A stretch of DNA of 64,000 nucleotides from Nemertoderma westbladi. Lineage: Eukaryota > Xenacoelomorpha > Nemertodermatida > Nemertodermatidae. Each line of letters starts with the position of its first letter. Position 1 is the first letter of the stretch. This document shows positions 30,622-40,294 of this stretch, piece by piece. The DNA lies in the NCBI GenBank assembly GCA_032718475.1, contig JAUCBJ010008784.1, forward strand, positions 19,530 through 83,529, written 5' to 3'. The position numbers and the translations under genes were made by a program. The notes beneath the pieces are model-generated. The model was not told the DNA's origin and did no database searches. It was given only the letters and a program-made list of their open reading frames with translations.

Positions 30622-31874
30622 ATGTCAATTATTAAGGAATTAGATTTATTTTCTACACAGCCAATACAGACTGAATTTAAAGCAAAGCATTATGAAACAA
30701 TTTACCCAGTATCCAATCTCAGAAGTGAGTCTAGGGAAGTCACGTTCCTTGTACCAAGATCCAATGAATTCTATACGAAACTGCAAGATGCGTTATTAAT
30801 TACAAAATGTACTGTACGGTGGGATAGACGACTTGAAAACTCCCATATTTATATGTTGAATTACCCCGCTGGAACTATGTGGAGTGATATTAAAATAGAC
30901 CTTAATGAGAAGCAGGTTGAAAATAGTAATAACCATTATTTCTACAAGTCATACTTATCCAATTTATTATTTACAACATACGAAACTAAAAATGGGCTAC
31001 TGGGGGCGGGTGGCTTTCATCAGCCTTTATCCGAACACGGAAATGAAATTGATCCTGGTGCGCATCCCATTGGCAATGCCTTTAGTAAACAAATGCAATT
31101 TGTAAGTGGATTGACAATTGATTTTGATACTGAAACTAAAATAATACAACCCGGGTATGATTTAAGAATGTATTTTAGAAAAGTATCAAATTCGTTTATT
31201 TTTAAAATCACTCCAAATGCAAACGCTGTGACAAATCTTCGGTTAGAATTAGATGAAGTAAAGATCCTAATCCCTAGAATGGAGGTTAATCCCGTAATAG
31301 AAAGCTTAAAGGTTTAGAGAGTTACGATATTGAATATCAATTCCAAAAAAAGGAGGTTACAACATTTACTATTCCCGCACAAACCACAAATTACACCCAA
31401 ACAAACATATTTGATGGTAAAAAACCCAAATTAGTTATTATCGGTTTTATAACAAATAATGCATATTCGGGAGAATTAATTAGTAACCCCTTGAAATTTG
31501 AACATTTTAACCTTAGACGCGCGGAACTGATTGTAGACGGTCTTCCAGTAGGTGGTGTAATATACGAGCCTAATTTTACAGATGGAACATATATTTTTGA
31601 GTATACTCAATTAATGAAAAACATTAATACATATATTAACGGTTATGGAGGTAATAATATAGACCATGAAACCTACTTAGGTAATTGCCCACTCATATCC
31701 TGGGACCTAACCGCCGACGGCTATGTTAGAGATCCGCAACCATCGATATATACTAACGGCCAATTAAAATTAAGATTTGCTGAACCGTTGGTTGAGACCA
31801 TAAATGTAATCGTTTTTAATATTTATGATCAATCATTAAGTTTAAATAGCAGGAAAGAAATACATATCGATTAA
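30622..31874 (+). pseudogene. Major capsid protein (double jelly-roll), one frameshift
   Basis: Starts at ATG 30622 with the family signature ELDLFSTQPIQTEF, followed by the first jelly-roll segment (YPVSNLRSESREVTFLVP). The frame ends at TAG 31315-31317. The second half continues in another frame immediately, from 31317 (ESYDIEYQF, FTIPAQTTNYTQTNIFDG, NPLKFEHFNLRRAELIVDG), to TAA 31872-31874. About 417 codons in total, suitable for a hexon-type coat protein. Neighbours are the core-like gene and the protease. The ELDLF opening and the second-half motif (TFTIP...QTNIFDG) are the features I rely on. The single indel near 31313 inactivates it. Confidence 0.8.
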
Positions 31875-31876
31875 GT

Positions 31877-32329
31877 ATGTTATCTACAGAGGACCTTGAT
31901 ATGTTTCCAGTGGGTGGTCACTATTTGGGAGCGTTTCCATCTAACAAATTACCTAAATTAGATAATAATAAGCGGAGAGATTATGGGTTAATAGTAAACA
32001 CCGATAAACAGCATCTACCCGGGGTTCATTGGATCGCTATATATATACGAGATAATGAGGCTGAATTATTTAATTCATTCGGACCAAAATATCCAAACAG
32101 ATGTATCGAAAAATGGCTTGAGAAAAATTCAGCAAGATGGCGTACTACCCGGAAACAATTTCAAGACCCCAGGAGGACCACATGTGGATTATACTGTCTT
32201 TATTACTTGGTAAATCGAATTCATACAAACTATCCAATGAGAGCGTTTACAAATAATGTGGAAATAAATGAAATAATATTATATAAATGGCTTGTTAATT
32301 ATTATAAAATAAACCAACAAGCGTTGTAA
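31877..32329 (+). CDS. Adenain-like cysteine protease (C5 family)
   Basis: 150 codons, intact. It would process capsid precursors. Motifs in order: GVHWIAIYI with catalytic His51, ELFNSFG where the acidic member of the triad is expected, a Gln at 94 or 96 for the oxyanion hole, and TTCGLYCLYYL with nucleophile Cys103. The position that is Glu in adenovirus protease and usually Asp in Polintons appears as Asn66 here, so the catalytic dyad is present but the acid is replaced. It begins two bases after the capsid stop codon. Length is slightly short relative to the roughly 200 residues of adenain. Confidence 0.88.
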   Translation: MLSTEDLDMFPVGGHYLGAFPSNKLPKLDNNKRRDYGLIVNTDKQHLPGVHWIAIYIRDNEAELFNSFGPKYPNRCIEKWLEKNSARWRTTRKQFQDPRRTTCGLYCLYYLVNRIHTNYPMRAFTNNVEINEIILYKWLVNYYKINQQAL

Positions 32330-32360
32330 TTAATCATTTAACTTTTGTTTATCAGATAAA

Positions 32361-32939
32361 ATGGATAATATTATTTTTGTTGATTTTCAATATTATAAGA
32401 TAGACAATAAGGAATATCCGGTAGTATTTAAAGAATTTGCTATATTCGATTCTAATTACACCAAAACTAATGTAAAGACGTTTTTAATTAAAGGTCCACC
32501 TAATATTAAGTTATCAGCATTAGATGTAGCTCATGTAAACAATTTACGAGACATGACTTCGCATTTACCTTGGGATTACGGTGACATTTCGCAAGATGAC
32601 TTTAAAAAATACATGAAGAGACATTTAAAATATAAAAAAAATATACATATATTTGGGTTGATGAAGCGGGCAATATTAGTTTCCCAACTTGATGTTCTCG
32701 CACCAAATTCGATGGAGAAATTGGGGATATATCGACTATATTACAATTATTTAACTCCATGTCGCTTCCACGATCAATTTACTACTACTACAGTAGAAGA
32801 TAAATGTAGTTTTCACAAAGATGGTGATAGCTGCTTGAATTACTGCTCAGCGAAAAGGATTGGAGGGTATGTAACGAAGCGTTTAACTGAAACTGATGAT
32901 AAACAGAAAGAAATAACTGCGGTGAATGATGTACAGTAG
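32361..32939 (+). CDS. Polinton protein of unknown function, RNase H-fold-like opening
   Basis: 192 codons, intact, last gene of the + block. It opens IIFVDFQYYKIDNKEYPVVF and then KEFAIFD, a beta-strand pair with an Asp in the place typical of RNase H-like or exonuclease folds. A later CSFHKDGDSCLNYC cluster holds four candidate zinc ligands or catalytic residues. Proteins with a similar 'D-x-Q ... KE-(L/F)-A' opening occur in other animal Polintons as uncharacterised genes. I do not claim an enzymatic activity. The downstream AATAAAAATAATAAAA at 32990-33005 could serve polyadenylation. Confidence 0.55.
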   Translation: MDNIIFVDFQYYKIDNKEYPVVFKEFAIFDSNYTKTNVKTFLIKGPPNIKLSALDVAHVNNLRDMTSHLPWDYGDISQDDFKKYMKRHLKYKKNIHIFGLMKRAILVSQLDVLAPNSMEKLGIYRLYYNYLTPCRFHDQFTTTTVEDKCSFHKDGDSCLNYCSAKRIGGYVTKRLTETDDKQKEITAVNDVQ

Positions 32940-33518
32940 GTTTACTCTAAGCATGTAATGTGATGGGATAATATAATTGTTTTAATGTCAATAAAAATAA
33001 TAAAAACATTAAAATCTATTTTTTTATATCTCAGTTTGACTGAAGGTGTAGGGCTTAAGTTTACACTCACAAACACACCGTACCTACCGGTAGCCGGCTG
33101 TTGTATCAGAGTTTAACTACCAGTAGCTGACTTTACACACATACAGACATATAGCAACAACGCTAAACTGTAGAATGGCAAAATGGCACCGACAGCAGCC
33201 GCAGAGCTTTAGCGTTACTTGCTAAATAATAAAATTAAATTAACTCGACATGAGGGTTCGTGAATGCAGCATTAGAGGAGCCCGCCTAACAATAGGCCTA
33301 CTGGTACCGGCACTGTAGCACTCTTGTAACTGGATACTTGGATAGAGCAAAGACATGCAGGTTTCTTCGATTTAAGGATTAGGCTATTACACTTGAATGC
33401 TTCCAATTTTCTGTTTACAACTTTAATTGGTCTAATCTACATTACTGTCGCATAGGCAAGCCTATACAGCTATAGTTAACTTTATGCGGCCCCCTTTTTC
33501 GAATGTTGACCCAATATG

Positions 33519-33892
33519 GTTTACGGTTAACCTTTAGAACTTGCGGATAGGTAAGGTACACCTTCATTCGGTTAGGCATATAGGCCTAATGACTACTCCT
33601 CAACTGAAAGCTGACTAGCTCACGGACACAATAGGTGTGGTTAGGTACCAGTAGCGCTATTGGACCTATAAAATCCCCTCGCACTCTCTGTTACTAACTT
33701 TCAACATTCACTTTATGACAGTATGTTGTATGCTATACCGTTAACCTTTAGAACACACAGTCAGGAACCCCTTCATTCAACCAGTCAAGGCCCCACTCGC
33801 ATACAATAGGTGTGGCTCGCGGTATACCTAACTAAGCCTATATAAAATCCGCCACATTCTCTGTTACTAACATTCACTCTATGTTGACGGGA
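33519..33892 (+). promoter_or_regulatory. Tandem duplicated segment with TATA boxes
   Basis: Two related copies (about 33519-33716 and 33739-33892) share, in the same order, GTTAACCTTTAGAAC, CCTTCATTC, ACAATAGGTGTGG, a TATA element (CCTATAAAATCC at 33665-33676; CCTATATAAAATCC at 33837-33850) and CTCTGTTACTAAC about 10 bases later. The repeated spacing of TATA and downstream block looks like a duplicated core promoter reading rightward, though no + gene follows. A repeat without promoter function is equally possible. Confidence 0.4.
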
Positions 33893-33979
33893 CTATATAA
33901 AACATAGTTAGTTTATTTATGTATTCGCTTTTTTTTAAATTAGATATAAAATAGGTTCGGCCTACTAAGTTTTATAAGC

Positions 33980-34010
<31 letters not shown>

Positions 34011-34042
34011 GCAACAACAACAACAACAACAACAACAACACT
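33980..34042 (+). repeat. CAA microsatellite
   Basis: About 20 CAA units with one CAG interruption. A shorter run of the same motif occurs at 35474-35495. Confidence 0.95.
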
Positions 34043-34118
34043 AAATTTATTACCGTATTATACTTTTTATATACCTATATGAGGTTCCCTCAGAGGTGTT
34101 TCCTCCTTTACCAGTACC

Positions 34119-34220
34119 TGTAAATGGTTGTTTGAGGAGTTTATAGGCCTAACTTCTACCGGTCTTTGCTGTAAATGGTTGTTTGAGGAGTTTATAGGCC
34201 TAACCTCTACCGGTCTTTGC
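34119..34220. repeat. 51-bp direct duplication
   Basis: Two 51-bp copies (34119-34169, 34170-34220) starting TGTAAATGGTTGTTTGAGGA, differing at one base. Length divisible by three, so the reading frame on the minus strand is kept. Confidence 0.95.
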
Positions 34221-34361
34221 ATCGGTAGATCGAAGCGAAGCGTATTATCAACATCATTCTCCCAATTCTCCGAATTTTCACTAGAGCGTGAGCTTCCCGA
34301 TATTTGAGGTTGTATCCTTATATTGAGGGTGAAATCTTTAGAAATTTCAACCTTTGTTGGT

Positions 34362-34640
34362 ACTACTAGGATCGGCATGCTGCATTGCAGCTGCATTTTT
34401 AAGAATGCTGTGCCGGCTTGTCAACAAAATTGCACCGCCACAACTCCCTATCACCCATGACATTTGCTAGATCATCCGCATCTTTAAGGCCAGTGTCCTT
34501 TAAGATGCGTCTCAAGAATGTCATGGGCTGTCCACCATGCTTATTCACTCCATGAGGCTGCCAAAGTACAAGATTATGCACTGGCTGGTCCTCACGGCGA
34601 AAGCAATGTCCTGCAAAGCGGAGGCGATTTTGTTCTAGTG
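34362..34640 (-). mobile_element. 5'-truncated LINE insertion with 15-bp target duplication
   Basis: Minus-strand copy of the same LINE family that forms the Polinton target: ORF end with LEQNRLRFAGHCFRREDQP and LRRILKDTGLKDADD, then the tail GCAGCTGCATT and GATCCTAGTAG. Flanked by TCAACCTTTGTTGGT at 34347-34361 and 34641-34655. It is a later insertion into the Polinton. Its RT-end sequence is almost intact. Confidence 0.92.
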
Positions 34641-34834
34641 TCAACCTTTGTTGGTGATAAAGGTAGACCTACTCCATATTCTACCGAAGTAAACCCGATC
34701 TCAAATTTTTGGTTCATATAACGCAACTCCATCTCAGCAATATTGGATGCTGAGAGATATGTTTCGTCGCTTGATTGCAAATCAATTTTGATACAACTTT
34801 TCAACCCTTGGTTATTAAAAAAGGCGAATGTCAT

Positions 34835-35510
34835 CTTCGAGGTAAGTTGTCGTCGTCGTAACTACCGGTAAGAATATCTTTAAATTGAATAGGCCTACTG
34901 GTATTTTTTTCTTCTTTTGTTTAACAAAATTATAGTTCACTGTTAGAAAAATTGAGTTTATATATATTTTTGTAGAGGGTCGCAGATGTTTACATTACAA
35001 AATTCTCATAGTTAACAAAATGCATAACATAAACCTTTCCCATGCGGATTAGCGATATATGCTCTGTTCATTGTTCTATTCTGAATGTAGGGAGATGCAT
35101 AGCTGATGTTTTAATGATATGTACCGGTATACAGACTAGTAACAGATAGGAGGGCATCGTCTTTGACTATGAATACCAGCACATAGTCATAATCTTTTCT
35201 CACTGAGCTTAGCGTTGCCGGCCGCACACACGCACACTCATAAGTAACAGATGCGCTATTGTAGCTCACTCGTGAGCAGCGATGCTTAGTTAGCTATCTA
35301 GCTAGCTACGGCCGCTGAGTAAACTATGCCTACTCGAGTGTTACAAGCAATCGCTCTACTGAAGTTAGTTAGTTAATTTCCCCCAACTAGTTGTTGATTT
35401 TAAAAAAAATATTCATAAATTTTTTTCCAGCCAAATTTAATATATATTTTACAGTAAAAATCTCCACCACCAAACAGCAACAACAACAACAACAATAAAT
35501 TTCACTCGCA
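34835..35510. other. Polinton spacer between unknown gene 2 and the TBP-like gene
   Basis: No gene supported. The sequence is mixed, with a palindromic AGCTATCTAGCTAGCT segment near 35289-35304 and a short CAA run at 35474-35495. It may contain the promoter of unknown gene 2, which is unrecognised. Confidence 0.4.
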
Positions 35511-36092
35511 CTAATTATATTTTACATCAAAAACCCTCACACCAAACAATAATAAATTATTAACCAGTTTGTTGAATATAGGATAATATATATGAAATTT
35601 AAACGGGGAACACATTAATGTACATTTACCAGTGTAGAAGCAGCAAACAACAACAATATTATTTATTCTGACTTTACAGTTATTGAATATTTCAGGCTCG
35701 TATGAAATTTCTAGTTTAACATTATCAAATATAACATAAAACCCGATATTGTTTATAAGTAACCTATAAATTACAGTATCGATACTAAAAATATAAGTAC
35801 ACAAATTGATTGATTTAAAAATCAAATTAATGTTTGTTTTTTCGAATATATGCTTTTTCACTTTATTAAAATTATATTTTCTACCGAGAATTGTTATTTG
35901 TCCATTTGTAAACATTAATATGGTTGCACCAAATACCTTATATATAAACTGATTAGGTTTGAGTACAATTTTACCATTCAATTGATTTTTTAATTCTTTT
36001 AAATTAAGTCCATAAATGATCTGCTTACAACTTATATTTTTATTTACTATTTGATAATTCATCATCAACACCATCATCTTTTGGTTCTTCAT
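35511..36092 (-). CDS. TATA-binding-protein-like two-repeat protein of the Polinton
   Basis: 193 codons, intact. It is about the length of a TBP core. Two halves look like TBP repeats. Half 1 has LNLKELK, then P-N-Q-F-I-Y-K-V-F, then TILMFTNGQITILG, where TBP has its LDLK, PKRF and TALIFSSGK strands. Half 2 has ISYEPEIF, the residues SYEPE being a hallmark of TBP repeat 2, then IVVVCCFYTGKCTLMC and a helix IYYPIFNKLVNNL. Both halves lack about two residues at the same loop, which argues for a shared fold rather than chance. The DNA-inserting Phe pairs are not all obvious, so DNA binding is unproven. The gene overlaps the end of the polymerase frame (36040-36092) on the same strand and was probably transcribed with it. 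No comparison search was possible. Confidence 0.62.
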   Translation of the reverse strand: MKNQKMMVLMMNYQIVNKNISCKQIIYGLNLKELKNQLNGKIVLKPNQFIYKVFGATILMFTNGQITILGRKYNFNKVKKHIFEKTNINLIFKSINLCTYIFSIDTVIYRLLINNIGFYVIFDNVKLEISYEPEIFNNCKVRINNIVVVCCFYTGKCTLMCSPFKFHIYYPIFNKLVNNLLLFGVRVFDVKYN

Positions 36093-39000
36093 AAATTGGT
36101 ATATTTGATATTTTTATAGGTTTTTTGAGGTTTGTTTTATAGTGCCCCCAAGGAAGTGATTGATTTTTATTAACCCAATAAAGTTTATCATCAAAGCTAC
36201 TGAGTGCAAATTTATTTTGCTTTAAGGTATAAATACGATGTAATTTAGATTGAAATCTGTGTATGTTTTTTTTTATTTCTTCATTTGAGTTATATGCTTT
36301 TAAATATTCTTCATGTGTAATATTCGTTTCCACAACAGCTCTTGTAATACCTTTTGCTCTACGAATATTTTTGTTATTCCATTCCAAAATTGAATATAAT
36401 TTTGGTCTTAAAAATACTGCTTGTTTAATTTCACGTGAAGCTAGTTCATCTTTACAGTAATAAAGTCTCGATTTATTTTTATCACTGTAGAGAGGGTGAT
36501 CCTTAGGGTAATTGGATGTATCTAAAATATTATTTTTAATTAATGCTTTTAAAAAATTATTCTGCGATGTATTATAGTAACATCCTATTAAAGAGTCCGT
36601 ATCTGATGCAGCAATTTCAATACGGCAGTTTAATTCTTTCTTAATAGGTAGCAATTTATTGTAAAACAGCTCATACATATCCAATTTTGCCAAGTCCAAC
36701 ACAGTGCTACCAAAAAATATAGGCTTATCGAGAGTTACAGAGTCTTTCACTAATAAATGTCCCGATAATGTATTATTGTATATTATAAATTGTTCGTGAT
36801 TAATACGATTCACCAATTGGTCGCATTTATCATTGCTATTTGCGATACGAAAGTTACATCGATCTCTTATCTTTTCTATTGATTTGCCAAATAACGAATT
36901 ATTGAGCAATTTCGCGACAGCTGTTTCAATGTAACTTTTTGCTAATCGCCTTTGATTAATATTAAAATCGATGTAATTTTTAAATACAAATTCTTGTTGA
37001 AAAGAATATAATTTATGTAGTTTAGTAACAATTAATCCATGTTTTATATAAAATTTTAACAGTTTCAAATGTAAATGATAAAACTCTTTATCAAATTGCG
37101 TCAGCAAGAGTTTTGCTGTAGGCATCCTATATTTACGGGCGGTACTTCTTTGTATCGATAAGTTATTAAATTGTTCCCTCATATAAGGCGAAAGCATTGA
37201 TTCATTTATACTTAAATGCTCTGGAGCTAACGGTAATTGTAATGTTTGATCGTGAATAGCTTTGGGATAATTTAAATCACATATTAAAAAATATCCAGTA
37301 GATCCATCAATGTCTAAATCTACCAAGTACTCGATTAGGTTTTCTGGAATTGCATTCTCTAAGTGTTTAATACTTACTTCTTTGAATTGTGAGGTGGGTA
37401 GTTTTTTACTTAAATTCCCAGAATATAAAGAGTTGAAATCAATATTAAAAATATGGCATTCTTCCTTAGTAGAATCATATGTACTTGTTCCTGGTATATT
37501 TGATTCTATATAATGCTTTCGACAAAATGAAACACCACCCCTAATTGATTTTTCAAAATCTCTATATGTCTGATAATCCTTTATTAATTCTATTTTACAT
37601 TTATTATATTTTAGTGCGCAATCATAGGTAAATTACGCGATACTACAGTAAAAAACCGCTTCTAAATTGTAATTTTGTTTACAAACATTCCTAAAATTCT
37701 CAAATATATCAGCAAGCAAACAAACATCGAGTTTTAAATAGGCTAAAAGATAATCTTTGAGATTCACACAGTCGAATTGTACCCATGATAATTCCGCAAA
37801 CCTATAATCTTCAATTGTGCATGTTTTTTGACTTAAGTTACTAAAAAAATTATTTATAGACGGCAAACCAGTATCATTAAATTTATTTATATCTGTCAAG
37901 TACTCGTATGGAAATACTCCTTTCCGTTTAATTGTTAAGTTATTCAAGTTTGGATAAAAATATTTCATTTCTTGTAGAGTAATAGGTAAAATTGAGCTTA
38001 TATCATGACTCGCTACATCCTTTGTTGAATACTCAAATAAATTACTTAAAGAAAAGCTTAAAAATTGATATGTGTCTAAGAAACGTAACTCAATTTTCTT
38101 AGAAGTGTTTTGAATTGGGATAAATGCACTCAGTGAAATATATCGTTCTGTATTTCTCGGTATAACCTTTATATCCCAATCTGTGTATTTCTTATCTCTA
38201 AATCCGGTTTGTAATATACAATGTATATCGTACTTGTTGGAATTGTGTCCGCAAAGTACATACAGGTATCGTTTCAATGATAAACTTCGGTTACAACTAT
38301 TACAGGTTGCTGCAATATATTTACCTGTAATATGTGAATGATGTCTGTTTTTCCCTACATTATTATTTAAAGTAACATTACAATAGAAACAAAATTTTGC
38401 TTGTTCAAAATTTACAAAATCAATATTAGTAAATGACATAGTTTTATGAGTGTATATTTCTGACCAACAACATAATTCAGTTAAATCAGTATATAATGAA
38501 TCTAAGAAATCTTGAATACAATTATTATTATTTGACTTTACGAATGTTTTCAAATGACATTTTGGAGCATCAAGTAATTCACTATTGGGAACAATTAAAT
38601 AACTCACAGCATACGGTATATGCTCCTGTATAATTTGATTATTAACTGAAGGTTGTAAGATACATTCTATATCAATGTAGGTGACAAACAATGGGGATAA
38701 GGTTCTATCTAAATTTGTAAAACTAATGTGTGTTCTTTTTTTATTAGGTAGTTTCTCTCGTTGACTTCTTCCTTGGTAGCAGGAGAGACGGTGTCGATGA
38801 AGAACTTCCGCTCGAAAAAAATGAGTCAAACACCTTTCACAATATTTCCTATTGCTGATATGAAGAGCTCTCGTATTCAGCAATCGATTCAAGTTAGTTA
38901 TGCAAACATAATGATTCAGTTTAGATACATTGTTATTTTTTACTACAAGTAATATATTTAATAACTGTTTATCAGGTGTAATTTTACTAAACGGAGGTTG

Positions 39001-40101
39001 TCTTAATATAGATACAGGGGTGTGTTTGTTGTCGTTATTCCAACATAGTAAATTAATTATATATTTTGAATTTTGTTTTTCAAAAAGTTTAATCGCTAAC
39101 TGCCACTCTGTTGGATAATCATTTTTTCCGTTGTCAAAAATGAAATGACTCATATAATTTTTGTACGATGAAGTAAGCTGTTTGTTGTTTTTCACTTTGC
39201 TACCAAATTTTGCGGTTATAATAGCCCATTTGAAACAGTCATTATCAACCGATTGTACATTTATAACACATAGTTTACTCGATAGAACCTTAGGTAATTC
39301 CATATATCCATGCCCCTTATATAGTAACGACCTACACTTAGATTCAGCTAATTTAATTTCAACCCTTAATAAAGATTTAATACGCCACCCTGAACCACGT
39401 GTGTTAAAGATGGCTATTTTTTGTAATATATTTTCCAGCACATACTCAAACCATGTGTCAAAACTTTGTGATGAATCTACAGTATTAATAGCACCACCGG
39501 AAGAATTAAAATAAAAGGTTTCCAATTGCTCACCTTCTGAAAAATGTGATCTGTACATTAATACATTTAGACCTAACCACAGTCTAAGAACATTCATTTC
39601 TTTCAATCTATCTAATATTAACTGAAGAATATTACCTCGAATTTGCATTACTGCTGTTTCTACATCGGGATAATCTCTAGAAGTTGGGAGGTCGTGGACA
39701 TAAATTTCAAGACGATTATCGTGAGCTTCTTGTTCCCGCGTAAAAATTGTTGCGCATGTACCAAGAGCCACCCTTAATTTTTTTCTAGATAATATATTTT
39801 TTTTATGTTGCGGAGATTTACGCTTTCTTGTGTAGTAACATTTCAAGTGACAGTCGTGTCGTAAATAATTCTCACATGTATACTCTTTATTACAGGTAGA
39901 ACAAGTCAATTGATAGGTACGGAACTCCATTTCTTTATAACCAGTAGTTGATTCATGTCGTTTACAAATTTCGCTGGATGAAGTCACGACATGACACTTA
40001 AAACAAGAATAACTTTCAAAATGTGACCGTAGGTGGCGTAAATAATTATGTCTAGTTACATTCATATGACAGAATGAACAACATATTGTTATTTTATCCA
40101 T
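36040..40101 (-). pseudogene. Protein-primed family B DNA polymerase, one internal stop
   Basis: Replicative polymerase of the Polinton, about 1,353 codons from ATG 40099-40101. The N terminus has three C2H2-type zinc-finger motifs (CCSFCHMNVTRH; CFKCHVV...KRHE; CSTCNKEYTC...LRHDCH) and a further one (YCERCLTHFF...HRHRLSC) near residue 410. Exonuclease motifs: TYIDIEC (about 475), HNSNKYDIH (about 620), YLKLDVCLLAD (about 795). A TAA at 37633-37635 interrupts the frame at codon 823. The frame then continues with polymerase motif A (DFNSLYS, about 890), YFLICDLNYP, motif B NNSLFGKS (about 1070), motif C ASDTDSL (about 1168) and KLYS (about 1236). All catalytic motifs are conserved, so the stop is probably the only inactivating change. 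Confidence 0.93.
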
Positions 40102-40294
40102 GCTGAAGTTTGTTTAGATAAATAATAATAATAATAATAAAATATCTCCAAAGATTAAAATAAAATGAAATGAAATGATATTGACTATATCTAAACATTT
40201 ATATGCTAGCGAGTGAAATAATTTTAAACCAATCACCAAACATCAATCGCCTATGGGTATTGGAAACCTCAAAGAGTTTAACTTATGATCAGGT
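40102..40294. other. Upstream region of the polymerase gene
   Basis: About 190 bases between unknown gene 3 and PolB on the minus strand, AT-rich with an AAT microsatellite (40122-40140) immediately before the start. No promoter element is certain. Confidence 0.4.

Larger units (their letters stand above)
32940..34066. other. Polinton intergenic region between convergent gene blocks
   Basis: The + and - blocks converge here. No gene supported. It contains a degenerate tandem duplication with TATA boxes (33519-33892) and a CAA microsatellite. The first 500 bases are rich in ACCGGTA and TAGGCCTA words. Confidence 0.55.
34067..34834 (-). pseudogene. Unknown Polinton gene 2, split by a LINE insertion
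   Basis: ATG at 34834 (MTFAFFNNQGLKSCIKIDLQ) and stop at 34067. The open frame is interrupted by a 279-bp LINE fragment (34362-34640) flanked by a 15-bp duplication. The two outer parts lie in the same reading frame once the insertion and one duplication copy are disregarded. The C-terminal part is Ser/Asn/Glu-rich and contains two copies of a 17-residue unit (QRPVEVRPINSSNNHLQ) from a 51-bp DNA duplication. No family recognised. Orientation and position place it in the replication-side block, after the TBP-like gene. Confidence 0.5.

Noticed and set aside
36040-37326. C-terminal half of PolB as a separate gene
   Set aside because: It lies in the same frame as the upstream half, and the DNA between them encodes polymerase motif A with a single stop, so this is one interrupted gene.
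24380-40101. Stop codon reassignment to explain the in-frame TAA codons in Polinton genes
   Set aside because: Host genes use TAG and TGA as terminators, intact Polinton genes end with TAA, and frameshifts occur alongside the stops. Ordinary decay explains them.
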